Positions 26,680 to 38,577 of a DNA stretch of 64,000 nt are shown here, one piece after another. Under the pieces are notes generated by a model, which did not search any database, was not told the DNA's origin, and saw nothing but the letters and a program-made list of their open reading frames with translations. A program made the position numbers and the translations under genes. Each line of letters begins with the position of its first letter. Within the stretch, counting starts at the first letter, position 1. The DNA is from Arthrobacter zhangbolii (GTDB taxonomy: Bacteria > Actinomycetota > Actinomycetes > Actinomycetales > Micrococcaceae), in contig NZ_CP094984.1 in assembly GCF_022869865.1 (NCBI RefSeq), positions 992,001 through 1,056,000 of the forward strand, given 5' to 3'.

Positions 26680-27171
26680 TTAGCCGGCGTACGGCTTGGC
26701 GGAGATGATCTCCACGGAGATGCTCTTGCCGTTCGGTGCAGTGTAGGTGGTGCTGTCCCCGGCCTTCAGACCGGAAATGGATGCGCCAAGGGGAGACTTT
26801 TCGCTGTACACGTCGATAGTGCTGTCGCCGGCAATTTCACGGCTGCCCAGCAGGAAGGTTTCCACGTCTCCGGCAACGCGCGCTTCCACCAGCATGCCGG
26901 GCTCAACAACCCCGTTGTCCTCGGGGGATTCACCAACATGCGCGTTCTCAAGGAGCTGGGTGAGCTGCCGGATACGGGCCTCAGCCTTGCCCTGTTCCTC
27001 CTTGGCAGCGTGGTAGCCGCCGTTTTCCTTGAGGTCTCCCTCCGAGCGCGCCTGCTCGATGCGGGCAACAATCTCTGTCCGCCCGGGGCCGGAGAGGTGC
27101 TCGAGTTCCGTCTTCAAGCGGTCGTAAGACTCCTGCGTGAGCCAGGCGACAGATGCGCTGTTGGTTGACAC
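26680..27171 (-). CDS. greA: Transcription elongation factor GreA
   Basis: A 163-residue GreA. The N-terminal coiled-coil (WLTQESYDRLKTELEHLSG, then RIEQARSEGDLKENGGYHAAKEEQGKAEARI) carries the acidic tip residues Asp and Glu that stimulate RNA cleavage in backtracked polymerase. The C-terminal FKBP-like domain (EVFLLGSREIAGD, PLGASISGLKAGD) follows. The GTG at 27171 is preceded by AAGGAGAT and gives the canonical N-terminus, although the frame stays open to an ATG at 27378. A hairpin lies in the leader just before the ribosome site. The greA-DUF4307-mca order is conserved with M. tuberculosis (Rv1080c-Rv1082). Confidence 0.95.
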   Translation of the reverse strand: MSTNSASVAWLTQESYDRLKTELEHLSGPGRTEIVARIEQARSEGDLKENGGYHAAKEEQGKAEARIRQLTQLLENAHVGESPEDNGVVEPGMLVEARVAGDVETFLLGSREIAGDSTIDVYSEKSPLGASISGLKAGDSTTYTAPNGKSISVEIISAKPYAG

Positions 27172-27192
27172 GGGTATCTCCTTATGTAACGT

Positions 27193-27213
27193 CCGGACCA
27201 CCTGTTGGTCCGG
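27193..27213 (-). promoter_or_regulatory. Hairpin in the greA 5' leader
   Basis: CCGGACCA and TGGTCCGG form an 8-bp stem with a five-base loop, ending about ten bases upstream of the greA ribosome site. No U-tract. It could modulate greA translation or transcription; E. coli greA also has a regulatory leader, but of different structure. Confidence 0.4.
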
Positions 27214-27385
27214 CATGGCTGAACGCCCGCCGGCCGGATTGGCCTGACAAGCAAAGACCCCGCCGTGCGGGACCGGACTGCTCTGTGAGTTCCATCTCTG
27301 AAACCCTTCTGCGACTTCCAGCGGGAAGTTCACCAAAGCATAGCCGGACACCTGGGCGGGGCATGTCGTGCTCTCCATACTAGTG

Positions 27386-27415
27386 GCCCGGCGGGTTTAA
27401 CCCAATACGCCGGGC
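27386..27415 (-). terminator. Hairpin after the DUF4307 gene
   Basis: GCCCGGCG/CGCCGGGC 8-bp stem around an AT-rich loop that itself contains GGGTT/AACCC. It begins 18 bases after the stop. No clear U-tract, so termination may be partial with read-through to greA. Confidence 0.5.
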
Positions 27416-27433
27416 GATGTAGGCAAACGGGTC

Positions 27434-27898
27434 TCAGGCCTCATCCTCCGGGACGATCCAGCAGGTGTTCACACCGCCCGTGACAGCAGGGGAATCGATA
27501 CGGACGCTGATGTTCTGCGTGCTCGTTTCAGGCACTTCGGGGCCCAGAACCACGGTTTTCCAGCCCACAATGGCATAGCTTTCATTGAGCACCTGGACGG
27601 CGCAGGCAGCGGTGCTTCCTTCGGATTTGTCGACGTTGAACTCGACCGTGGCCATGCCCTCCTCCGGGAAGCTGAAGCCGACATCCTTGAAGCTCACGGT
27701 TCCTGCGGAGCTGGGGATGCTGTAGACCGCGACGGCGACCACCGCAGCGGCCACGGCCACGCCGGCCCCGATAATGCGGGCACGCCGCGGCACGCTCCGC
27801 TTGGGGGCACCGTAGCGATTGGCTAATCTGGACTCGGACGCAGAAGCGTCCGGCTGCTGGGGTGCCGTTGTCTCGGGTTGACCTTCCGAAGTGCTCAC
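27434..27898 (-). CDS. DUF4307 domain-containing membrane protein
   Basis: A 154-residue bitopic protein: a disordered 35-residue N-terminus ending in a basic patch (PKRSVPRRARI), one membrane helix (about 43-62, IGAGVAVAAAVVAVAVYSI), then an extracytoplasmic beta-rich domain of about 85 residues with two conserved cysteines (AACAVQVL and NTCWIVPED). This matches the actinobacterial DUF4307 family (Rv1081c-like), function unknown. It is divergent from mca across 56 bases. The GTG start lacks a ribosome site but follows a TAAAAT -10 by six bases, indicating a leaderless message. Conserved pairing with mca suggests, but does not prove, an envelope or thiol-related role. Confidence 0.88.
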   Translation of the reverse strand: MSTSEGQPETTAPQQPDASASESRLANRYGAPKRSVPRRARIIGAGVAVAAAVVAVAVYSIPSSAGTVSFKDVGFSFPEEGMATVEFNVDKSEGSTAACAVQVLNESYAIVGWKTVVLGPEVPETSTQNISVRIDSPAVTGGVNTCWIVPEDEA

Positions 27899-27904
27899 AC
27901 GCCT

Positions 27905-27910
27905 ATTTTA
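27905..27910 (-). promoter_or_regulatory. Leaderless-type -10 for the DUF4307 gene
   Basis: TAAAAT on the minus strand, six bases before the GTG at 27898. One of the best -10 matches in the window. Confidence 0.55.
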
Positions 27911-27954
27911 GCCGCCGTATTCATCGCCCCGTTCCGCTGATCTCAGGAGTTGCC

Positions 27955-28866
27955 TTGTCTGCCCGCGAAAGCACCGAATCCCGGACCGAGCTGCGCCTGC
28001 TCGCCGTGCATGCCCATCCGGACGACGAGGCCAGCAAGGGAGCTGCCATGATGGCTGCCTACGCCGCGGCCGGCGTCGACGTCATGGTGGCTACCTGCAC
28101 CGGCGGCGAGCAGGGGTCCATCCTGAACCCCGGAGCCGCTGATGACCCGGCCGGCAAACGGGACCTCGCCGGACTCCGCCGGCGGGAAATGGAGGCAGCC
28201 AGGGCCGCGCTGGGCATCCGGCACCGCTGGCTGGGCTTCGCGGATTCCGGCCTTCCCGAAGGTGACCCGCTGCCGGAGCTTCCCTTTGGCTGCTTCGCCC
28301 TGCAGCCGTTGGAACGCGCGGCTGCGCCCCTGGTGAAGCTCGTCCGGGAGTTCCGCCCGCACGTCATTGTCAGCTATGACGAGAACGGCGGCTATCCGCA
28401 TCCGGACCACATCATGGCGCACAAGGTCGCGGTGGAAGCCTTCTCCGCCGCCGGCGACCCGGAACGCTACAAGGGCACCGGCGAAGCCTGGGAACCCCTG
28501 AAGCTCTACTATGACCGCGCCTTCAACCCGGAGCGGTTCCGTGCCCTGCACGTTGCCCTCGAAGCGGCCGGGCTGCAGTCCCCGTACGCCGAGCGGCTCG
28601 CCGCCTGGCAGGAAGCGGATACCGAGGGCCACCAGCCGCCGGCCCCGCTGCACCCCACCACCACGCAGGTTGAATGCGGAGATTTTTTCGAGGCCCGTGA
28701 CGAAGCACTGCGCAGCCACCGGACCCAGGTGGACCCGGAAGGCTTCTTCTTTGCCGTCAGCCCCCAGATGCAGCGCGAGGTCTGGCCCTGGGAGGATTAC
28801 TCCCTGATTGAGTCCCGGGTGGAAACCGTCCTCCCTGAGACAGACCTGTTTGCTGGCATACGATAG
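27955..28866 (+). CDS. mca: Mycothiol conjugate amidase
   Basis: About 303 residues of the LmbE/PIG-L deacetylase fold. Mca cleaves mycothiol S-conjugates to a mercapturic acid and GlcN-Ins, a detoxification step found in actinobacteria. Zinc-binding motifs are AVHAHPDDEASKG near residue 15 (His and Asp-Asp) and YPHPDHIMAHK near 145. The length and the tail VSPQMQREVWPWEDYSLIESRV separate it from the related MshB. The TTG at 27955 is chosen because AGGAG lies five bases upstream; the frame itself runs back to 27862 through the DUF4307 start. Divergent from DUF4307 and followed by a small membrane protein, as in Rv1081c-Rv1083. Confidence 0.93.
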   Translation: MSARESTESRTELRLLAVHAHPDDEASKGAAMMAAYAAAGVDVMVATCTGGEQGSILNPGAADDPAGKRDLAGLRRREMEAARAALGIRHRWLGFADSGLPEGDPLPELPFGCFALQPLERAAAPLVKLVREFRPHVIVSYDENGGYPHPDHIMAHKVAVEAFSAAGDPERYKGTGEAWEPLKLYYDRAFNPERFRALHVALEAAGLQSPYAERLAAWQEADTEGHQPPAPLHPTTTQVECGDFFEARDEALRSHRTQVDPEGFFFAVSPQMQREVWPWEDYSLIESRVETVLPETDLFAGIR

Positions 28867-28916
28867 AGCTTGGGAACACTGTTCCGCCGCCGCACTGGCT
28901 AAGAGAGAGATATACC

Positions 28917-29258
28917 GTGAACTTCCTGTACAGCCTGGCTCTTGCCGTCACCCCGGCTCCGGACTCCACCCTCGCCCCGGGGGTCGATGAAAAAGATGTC
29001 ACACCGGGCCTGCTGGGCTTTATCTTCACCCTGGTTTTGGCCCTCGCGATCATTTTCCTGATCCGCGACATGACCAAGCGCATCCGCCGGGTGCGTTACC
29101 GTGAGCAGGCCGCACAGGCTCTGGCGGAACGCGAAGCCGGTATGCAGGCACCCGGTGAATCCGCCGACGGAGCAAAACCAGCGCCCGGAAGCGTTCCTTC
29201 CCCGGACGCCCCCGCTGCCGGGGAGCCCTCCGACACCGGAAACACCTTCCCGCGGTAG
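28917..29258 (+). CDS. Small membrane protein of the mca locus (Rv1083-like), unknown function
   Basis: A 113-residue protein. A short N-terminus (VTPAPDSTLAPGVDEKDVTPG) precedes a single strong membrane helix (about 31-50, LLGFIFTLVLALAIIFLIRD). A basic, amphipathic stretch (MTKRIRRVRYREQAAQALAER) then leads to a Pro/Ala/Gly-rich tail. The topology suggests the C-terminus is cytoplasmic. The GTG start has AGAGAGAGA upstream. Position between mca and the DUF255 gene corresponds to Rv1083. No enzymatic motif is visible. Confidence 0.75.
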   Translation: MNFLYSLALAVTPAPDSTLAPGVDEKDVTPGLLGFIFTLVLALAIIFLIRDMTKRIRRVRYREQAAQALAEREAGMQAPGESADGAKPAPGSVPSPDAPAAGEPSDTGNTFPR

Positions 29259-29268
29259 CGGACCAGCC

Positions 29269-31494
<2,226 letters not shown>

Positions 31495-31551
31495 GCCCGG
31501 TCCCTGTGCTGAGCAGCTGTGTGTTTTTTTGGGGGGGCGGTCGGCTGGCGC

Positions 31552-32304
31552 CTAGCCGCCGACCGAGAGCACGGCCAACAGGATGGCAATGTAGTGGGCG
31601 GTGAAACCGGCCAGCGTAAAGGCATGGAAGATCTCATGGAAACCGAACCACTCCACTGAGGGGTTGGGCCGTTTCATGGCGTAGATGACTGCGCCGGCAA
31701 TGTACATGGCACCACCCACGCAGATCAGCACTGCGGCGGTCGGATTGACCCTGTAGAACTCCGGAATATAAAAGAGCGCGGCGCAGCCCAGCGCAATGTA
31801 GACGGGGGTGTACAGCCAGCGCGGGGCGTGCAGCCACAGGAGCCGGAAGGCGACACCAAGAAGCGCGCCCGTCCAGATGATCCACAGCAGGGTCACCGCG
31901 CTGTCCCGTGGCAGCAGTGACCATGCCAGCGGTGTGTAGGAGCCGGCAATAACCAGCATGATGTTGGTGTGGTCCAGCCGCTTGAGCACCACCTTGACCT
32001 TCGGCGACCAGTTTCCGCGGTGGTAGACAGCACTGGTGCCGAACAGCAGGACACCGGTCAGGGCATAGATGGCCGAGGCAATCCGGGTACCGGCGGTGGG
32101 GGAGAGGACCACCAGGACAATTCCCGCTGCCAATGCCAGGGGGGCCGCGCCGGCATGCAGCCAGCCGCGCAGACGGGGTTTGATTTCCAGCTCTGCAGCC
32201 ACGGTTTCAACGGCGCTTTCAAGCGGGCCGGGAGTGGTCCGGGACTCCGGATCGTGCTGGGCGGGAATGCCGGGAGTCCGGGCGGACGATGGTGACGAAT
32301 CCAT
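31552..32304 (-). CDS. Hemolysin III (TrhA/PAQR) family membrane protein
   Basis: A 250-residue seven-helix protein of the YqfA/PAQR group. Zinc-site histidines and acidic residues typical of the superfamily are visible: SAVYHRGNWSPKVKVVLKRLDHTNIMLVIAGSYTP in the middle and WFGFHEIFHAFTLAGFTAHYIA at the C-terminus. Despite the name it is not a proven toxin; homologues affect membrane-lipid homeostasis. The polar N-terminal 50 residues are variable. The ATG follows a TAGAAT -10 by seven bases (leaderless type). It sits between the DUF255 and prenyl-synthase genes on the opposite strand, exactly as Rv1085c does. Confidence 0.92.
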   Translation of the reverse strand: MDSSPSSARTPGIPAQHDPESRTTPGPLESAVETVAAELEIKPRLRGWLHAGAAPLALAAGIVLVVLSPTAGTRIASAIYALTGVLLFGTSAVYHRGNWSPKVKVVLKRLDHTNIMLVIAGSYTPLAWSLLPRDSAVTLLWIIWTGALLGVAFRLLWLHAPRWLYTPVYIALGCAALFYIPEFYRVNPTAAVLICVGGAMYIAGAVIYAMKRPNPSVEWFGFHEIFHAFTLAGFTAHYIAILLAVLSVGG

Positions 32305-32311
32305 AACGGAA

Positions 32312-32339
32312 ATTCTAACCTACGATCCGGTAACTTACG
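32312..32339 (-). promoter_or_regulatory. -10 and direct repeats upstream of the hemolysin III gene
   Basis: Minus strand: TAGAAT (complement of 32312-32317) seven bases before the ATG. Upstream lie two direct 9-mers, CGTAAGTTA (32331-32339) and CGTAGGTTA (32316-32324), with a 15-base period. One touches the -10, suggesting a tandem-binding response regulator. Confidence 0.4.
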
Positions 32340-32489
32340 GTTGGGTAGCTGAGCCGCACCCCTTCCCGGCGCAACCAGGGGACAAGCTAGCGGTAGCCTA
32401 GGAGAAGATTTTTCCACTTCGGACAAAGACGGAGCCGCCCTTGCGGCCCCTCCGGTTCCGCTCCCGACCTGAGGCAGGTGAGGCAGACT

Positions 32490-33251
32490 ATGAGATTCCC
32501 CGGAGTCGTCTATGCCTTCTATGAACGCAAGCTCAGGCGGTCCCTGAGCGGAGACCGTATTCCCCAGCATATCGGCGTGATGGTGGACGGAAACAGGCGC
32601 TGGGCCAAGCTGGCGGGTGCACCCACAAGCGACGGACACCAGGCCGGTGCGGACAAGATACTGGAGTTCCTGGGCTGGTGCGAGGAACTGGGGGTACGCA
32701 CCGTCACCCTGTACATGCTCTCCACCGACAACTTGAACCGGGACGCGGATGAGCTTGAACCCCTGCTGAACATCATCGGCAACACCATGGACCGGCTGGC
32801 CGAAAAGGGTGATCTGCGGGTCCAGCCCGTGGGGGCGCTGGAGATCCTGCCGCAGAACCTGGCCAAGCAGCTCACCGGCCTCGGGGAAAGCACTGCCGAT
32901 GCCGAGGGACTGCACGTCAACGTGGCGATCGGCTACGGCGGGCGCCGCGAAATCGTGGACGCGGTTAAGGAACTGCTCCGCGACGCCGAAGCCCAGGGCA
33001 AGGAGATCGCGGACGTGACCGAGGAAATCTGTGATGAACGGATCTCCGAATACCTCTACACCCGCGGCCAGCCGGACCCGGAACTGGTTATCAGGACCTC
33101 CGGAGAGCAGCGCCTGTCCGGTTTCCTGATGTGGCAGAGCGCCTACAGCGAGTTTTACTTCTGTGAGGCGCTCTGGCCGGACTTTCGTCGCGTGGACTTC
33201 CTGCGCGCCCTGCGCGACTACGCGAGCCGGCAGCGGCGCTTCGGTTCCTGA
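32490..33251 (+). CDS. Short-chain (Z)-isoprenyl diphosphate synthase (UppS family, Rv1086-like)
   Basis: About 253 residues of the cis-prenyltransferase family. The catalytic Asp lies in MVDGNRRWAKLAG near residue 33, with YMLSTDNLNRD and VAIGYGGRREIVDA following. The family signature ELVIRTSGEQRLSGFLMWQSAYSE and the terminal FLRALRDYASRQRRFG are very close to M. tuberculosis Rv1086, which makes omega,E,Z-farnesyl diphosphate. So it probably makes a C15 primer for polyprenyl phosphate rather than the full lipid carrier. I prefer the ATG at 32490 with GGTGAGG six bases upstream; a GTG at 32478 is the alternative. Chain length is an inference from the match. Confidence 0.9.
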   Translation: MRFPGVVYAFYERKLRRSLSGDRIPQHIGVMVDGNRRWAKLAGAPTSDGHQAGADKILEFLGWCEELGVRTVTLYMLSTDNLNRDADELEPLLNIIGNTMDRLAEKGDLRVQPVGALEILPQNLAKQLTGLGESTADAEGLHVNVAIGYGGRREIVDAVKELLRDAEAQGKEIADVTEEICDERISEYLYTRGQPDPELVIRTSGEQRLSGFLMWQSAYSEFYFCEALWPDFRRVDFLRALRDYASRQRRFGS

Positions 33252-33419
33252 GATTCGGGACCGTGTCCTGCTGCGGTGACGGCCGTTGCGGGCGTACTTT
33301 GGTGCTTATCGGCCGCGCCCGGTGCCGGCCGTTCGCAGCTGCCGGGCGAGTTGTGCGCTCCGGCAGCACTGCATCCAGCGACCGGGGCTGCCGGGGGTGG
33401 CCCCTGACGGGAGTTCCAC

Positions 33420-34802
33420 GTGCCCCACGAGGACGCAAGAAGGCAGTCAGAAGAAATTCCCCACGGATGGGCCGCGGCATCTCCGGCTCCCATCTCCGGC
33501 ACCGATACGGATCGGGCCAGCTACGTCCTGGACACTTCGGTGCTGCTTTCCGATCCCCGGGCCATCCTGAGGTTCGCCGAACACGAGGTCATTCTGCCCC
33601 TGGTGGTGGTGACCGAACTCGAAAACAAACGGCAGGACCCCGAGCTGGGGTATTTCGCACGCAACGCCCTACGGCTGCTTGATGATCTCCGGGTGCAGCA
33701 CGGCGGGCTGAGCGCACCCATTCCCCTCGGTCCAAGCGGCGGTACGCTGCGGGTGGAACTGAACCACATTTCCACCGACGTTCTCCCCGACGGGATCCGG
33801 GGCAGCGACAATGACAGCCGGATCCTGGCCGTCGCCAAAAGCATGGCCGATGAAGGCCGGAACGTCACCGTGGTGTCCAAGGACCTGCCCATGCGGCTCA
33901 AGGCCTCGGCAATGGGCCTGGCCGCGGACGAATACCGCAACGAACTGGTACGGGACAGCGGCTGGACCGGAGTGGCGGAGCTGGATATTTCCGAGTCCGA
34001 TATGGGGCTGCTGTATGAACACCAGCCCGTGTTTGTCCCGGAAGCTGCCGAGCTGCCGGTGAACACCGGCACCGTCCTGATGGCCGGCCGGGGATCCGCC
34101 CTGGGCCGGGTGGGAACCGACAAGCGTCTGCGGCTCGTGCGCGGTGACCGGGATGTCTTCGGCCTGCATGGCCGGTCGGCGGAGCAGCGCCTGGCCATCG
34201 ACCTGCTGATGGACCGCGAGGTAGGCATTGTCTCGCTGGGCGGGCGGGCGGGGACCGGGAAATCGGCCCTGGCCCTGTGTGCAGGGCTGGAGGCGGTGCT
34301 GGAGCGCCGGGAACACCGCAAAGTGGTGGTGTTCCGGCCGCTGTATGCCGTGGGCGGCCAGGAACTGGGCTACCTCCCGGGATCGGAGTCCGAGAAAATG
34401 GGACCCTGGGGACAGGCGGTGTTCGACACCCTCGAAGCGCTGGTGTCGCCCGAAGTGGTGGAGGAAGTGCTGGACCGCGGCATGCTGGAGGTGCTGCCCC
34501 TGACACACATCCGCGGCCGTTCCCTCCACGATTCCTTCGTGATTGTGGATGAGGCGCAGTCGCTTGAGAAGAACGTGCTGCTGACGGTGCTCTCCCGAAT
34601 CGGCCAGAACTCCAAGGTGGTCCTGACCCACGACGTTGCCCAACGCGACAACCTGCGGGTGGGACGGCACGACGGTGTCGCGGCGGTGGTGGAAACACTC
34701 AAGGGACATCCCCTGTTCGGGCACATTACCCTCACCCGTTCCGAGCGCTCGCCTATCGCCGCACTGGTTACGGAACTCCTTGAGGAGGGCCAGATCGGCT
34801 AG
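33420..34802 (+). CDS. phoH2: PhoH2: PIN-domain/PhoH ATPase fusion
   Basis: A 460-residue two-domain protein. The N-terminal PIN ribonuclease domain has acidic active-site residues in [19 protein letters not shown] and [10 protein letters not shown]. The C-terminal PhoH helicase-like ATPase has Walker [14 protein letters not shown] near residue 279 and Walker [14 protein letters not shown] near 375. In mycobacteria PhoH2 unwinds and cleaves RNA and is paired with the small antitoxin-like PhoAT; no obvious phoAT frame precedes it here. GTG at 33420 has ACGGGAG upstream. The 168 bases before it hold no gene that I can support. In M. tuberculosis phoH2 (Rv1095) lies slightly further from Rv1086. 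Confidence 0.92.
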   Translation: MPHEDARRQSEEIPHGWAAASPAPISGTDTDRASYVLDTSVLLSDPRAILRFAEHEVILPLVVVTELENKRQDPELGYFARNALRLLDDLRVQHGGLSAPIPLGPSGGTLRVELNHISTDVLPDGIRGSDNDSRILAVAKSMADEGRNVTVVSKDLPMRLKASAMGLAADEYRNELVRDSGWTGVAELDISESDMGLLYEHQPVFVPEAAELPVNTGTVLMAGRGSALGRVGTDKRLRLVRGDRDVFGLHGRSAEQRLAIDLLMDREVGIVSLGGRAGTGKSALALCAGLEAVLERREHRKVVVFRPLYAVGGQELGYLPGSESEKMGPWGQAVFDTLEALVSPEVVEEVLDRGMLEVLPLTHIRGRSLHDSFVIVDEAQSLEKNVLLTVLSRIGQNSKVVLTHDVAQRDNLRVGRHDGVAAVVETLKGHPLFGHITLTRSERSPIAALVTELLEEGQIG

Positions 34803-34863
34803 CCCGGCCCGGCCGGTTGTCCACAGGAAAGGCTTCCCGGATCCCTGGCCCCCGGGGCTGGGC

Positions 34864-34869
34864 TAGGTT
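34864..34869 (+). promoter_or_regulatory. Leaderless-type -10 for prepilin peptidase gene
   Basis: TAGGTT, then six bases, then the ATG at 34876. This favours the second ATG of the frame over the one at 34870, which would lie directly against the hexamer. Confidence 0.4.
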
Positions 34870-34875
34870 ATGGCC

Positions 34876-35397
34876 ATGCTGGGGGTTTTGGCGGAATACA
34901 GCTCTGCGGGCGCCGGTGGCGCGGCGGCGGCGCTGCTGCTATGCCTGGCGCTGGGCTGGTTCGGTGTCCTGGCGGTTCGCCTGAGCCTGGCGGACATCCG
35001 TACGCGCAGGCTCCCGAATGTCCTGATCCTGCCGTCCTATCCCGCCGCCGGGCTGCTCCTGGGCGGGGCATCGCTGGCTGCGGGGGAGCCGGAGCGGGTG
35101 GGCGGGCTGCTGGTGGGCTCTGCAGCCCTGTGGGGAGGTTTCTTTGCCCTCCGGCTGCTGAACCCGGCGGGACTGGGGTTCGGGGACGTCAAGCTGGCCG
35201 GGCTGCTGGGGCTGTACCTGGGTTTCCTGGGGGCAGGGCACGTCTTCGCGGGCGTGGTGGCCACCTTTGTCGCCGGAGGCCTGTGGGGAGCGGGACTGAT
35301 CCTCAGCCGGCGTGGAACCGGGAGGACCGCCGTGCCCTTCGGCCCGTTCCTGTTCCTGGGCGCTGCGGTGGCCATGCTGGCCCCTGGCCTACAGTAG
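34876..35397 (+). CDS. A24 family prepilin peptidase, catalytic domain only
   Basis: About 173 residues with five or six membrane helices. Both catalytic aspartates of aspartyl prepilin peptidases are present: SLADIRTRRLPNVL near residue 38 and the GxGD motif in GLGFGDVKLAGLLGLYLG near 100. The N-terminal cysteine-bearing methyltransferase domain of PilD is absent, as in TadV/CpaA-type enzymes, which process Flp-like or competence pseudopilins. No pilin or Tad genes occur in this window. The start at 34876 is preferred over 34870 because of the preceding TAGGTT hexamer. It ends five bases before the Nudix gene. Confidence 0.88.
   Translation: MLGVLAEYSSAGAGGAAAALLLCLALGWFGVLAVRLSLADIRTRRLPNVLILPSYPAAGLLLGGASLAAGEPERVGGLLVGSAALWGGFFALRLLNPAGLGFGDVKLAGLLGLYLGFLGAGHVFAGVVATFVAGGLWGAGLILSRRGTGRTAVPFGPFLFLGAAVAMLAPGLQ
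35390..35395 (+). promoter_or_regulatory. Leaderless-type -10 for Nudix gene
   Basis: TACAGT spans the stop region of the prepilin peptidase gene and is followed by seven bases and the ATG at 35403. No ribosome site is visible, so an independent leaderless message is likely. Confidence 0.45.
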
Positions 35398-35402
35398 AAA
35401 CC

Positions 35403-35885
35403 ATGCCTACCCCTGAGTTTGTCCTGACCCTGCGGGAGCGGATCGGACACGATCCGCTCTGGCTTCCCGGCGTGACCGCAGTGGTGTTCAACGAAGAACA
35501 CGAGGTGCTCCTGGGCCGGCGTGCCGACGACGGACGATGGACGCTGATCACCGGCATGCTGGACCCCGGCGAGGAGCCGGGCCCGGGGGCACTGCGTGAG
35601 GTCGAGGAGGAAACCGGCGTCCGCGCTGAACTGGTGCACCTGATCCATGTGGGCGCCCACGGACCCGTCACCTTTCCCAACGGGGACGTCTGCTCGTTCC
35701 TGAACCTTGCCTTCAGCTGCCGGTACGTCAGTGGAGCGGCGCGGGTTAACGACGACGAGTCCACCGACGTGGGCTGGTATGCCCTCGCCGCCCTGCCGGA
35801 CCTGAGTGAACGGCACCGGATGCTCATCGCTTTGGCGCAGTCCTCCAACGGCATACCGGTGTTCGAAGGCCAGGGCGCCGGGTAA
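35403..35885 (+). CDS. Nudix hydrolase
   Basis: A 160-residue Nudix enzyme. A complete Nudix box (GMLDPGE, seven residues, REVEEETGV) lies at about residues 56-78; the two conserved Glu pairs bind magnesium. Preceded by PGVTAVVFNEEHEVLLGRRADDGRWTLI, the usual first strands. Substrate (NADH, ADP-ribose, damaged nucleotides) cannot be inferred; residues 95-105 (GPVTFPNGDVCSF) resemble the MutT-like group annotated only as Nudix. The ATG at 35403 gives the family length although the frame is open to 34941. Convergent with the efflux operon through a shared hairpin. Confidence 0.93.
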   Translation: MPTPEFVLTLRERIGHDPLWLPGVTAVVFNEEHEVLLGRRADDGRWTLITGMLDPGEEPGPGALREVEEETGVRAELVHLIHVGAHGPVTFPNGDVCSFLNLAFSCRYVSGAARVNDDESTDVGWYALAALPDLSERHRMLIALAQSSNGIPVFEGQGAG

Positions 35886-35909
35886 AGACCCCGGGAAGGC
35901 GTCAGGGCC

Positions 35910-35942
35910 CGTCCGGCCGCACCCTGAAGGTGCGGCCGGACG
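35910..35942. terminator. Bidirectional hairpin between Nudix gene and efflux gene
   Basis: 14-bp arms (35910-35923 and 35929-35942), loop CTGAA. GC-rich with no U-tract, positioned 25 bases after the Nudix stop and 43 bases after the minus-strand MFS stop. Confidence 0.7.
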
Positions 35943-35985
35943 GACCCTGCCACCGGACTTCCCCGGTTCGTCCGGCTGATTAAGG

Positions 35986-38447
<2,462 letters not shown>

Positions 38448-38468
38448 CTCTGCACTATTCTTCACGAG

Positions 38469-38501
38469 GTAAAGTTTTACACTCTGGGCCATAGAGTGCA
38501 A
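38469..38501 (-). promoter_or_regulatory. tetR-MFS promoter with embedded palindromic operators
   Basis: Minus strand: TTGCAC (complement of 38496-38501), 16-base spacer, TAAAAC (38474-38479). The spacer is almost filled by CACTCT-N7-AGAGTG (38480-38498), and GTAAA-N2-TTTAC (38469-38480) covers the -10. This geometry fits TetR autorepression. Confidence 0.55.
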
Positions 38502-38516
38502 ATAATCTTCGGGCGC

Positions 38517-38566
38517 AAAAAAAGGCATCCGGGAAACAACTTGGGAAAGCTGCTTCCCGGATGCCT
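38517..38566 (-). terminator. Rho-independent terminator of fumC
   Basis: Arms 38554-38566 and 38523-38535 (13 bp) followed on the minus strand by a run of seven U residues (38517-38523). It ends just before the tetR promoter, insulating the two operons. Confidence 0.9.
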
Positions 38567-38577
38567 CCGGGAGGGAA

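Noticed and set aside
27172-27378. In-frame 69-codon N-terminal extension of GreA
   Set aside because: GreA is complete from the GTG at 27171 with AAGGAG upstream; the extension is unlike GreA and contains the leader hairpin.
33252-33419. phoAT antitoxin gene upstream of phoH2
   Set aside because: The 168 bases hold no convincing small frame with a start signal on the plus strand; any overlap-type frame would be speculative.
34941-35402. N-terminal extension of the Nudix frame
   Set aside because: Arg/Gly-rich shadow of the prepilin peptidase gene; the Nudix fold starts normally at 35403.
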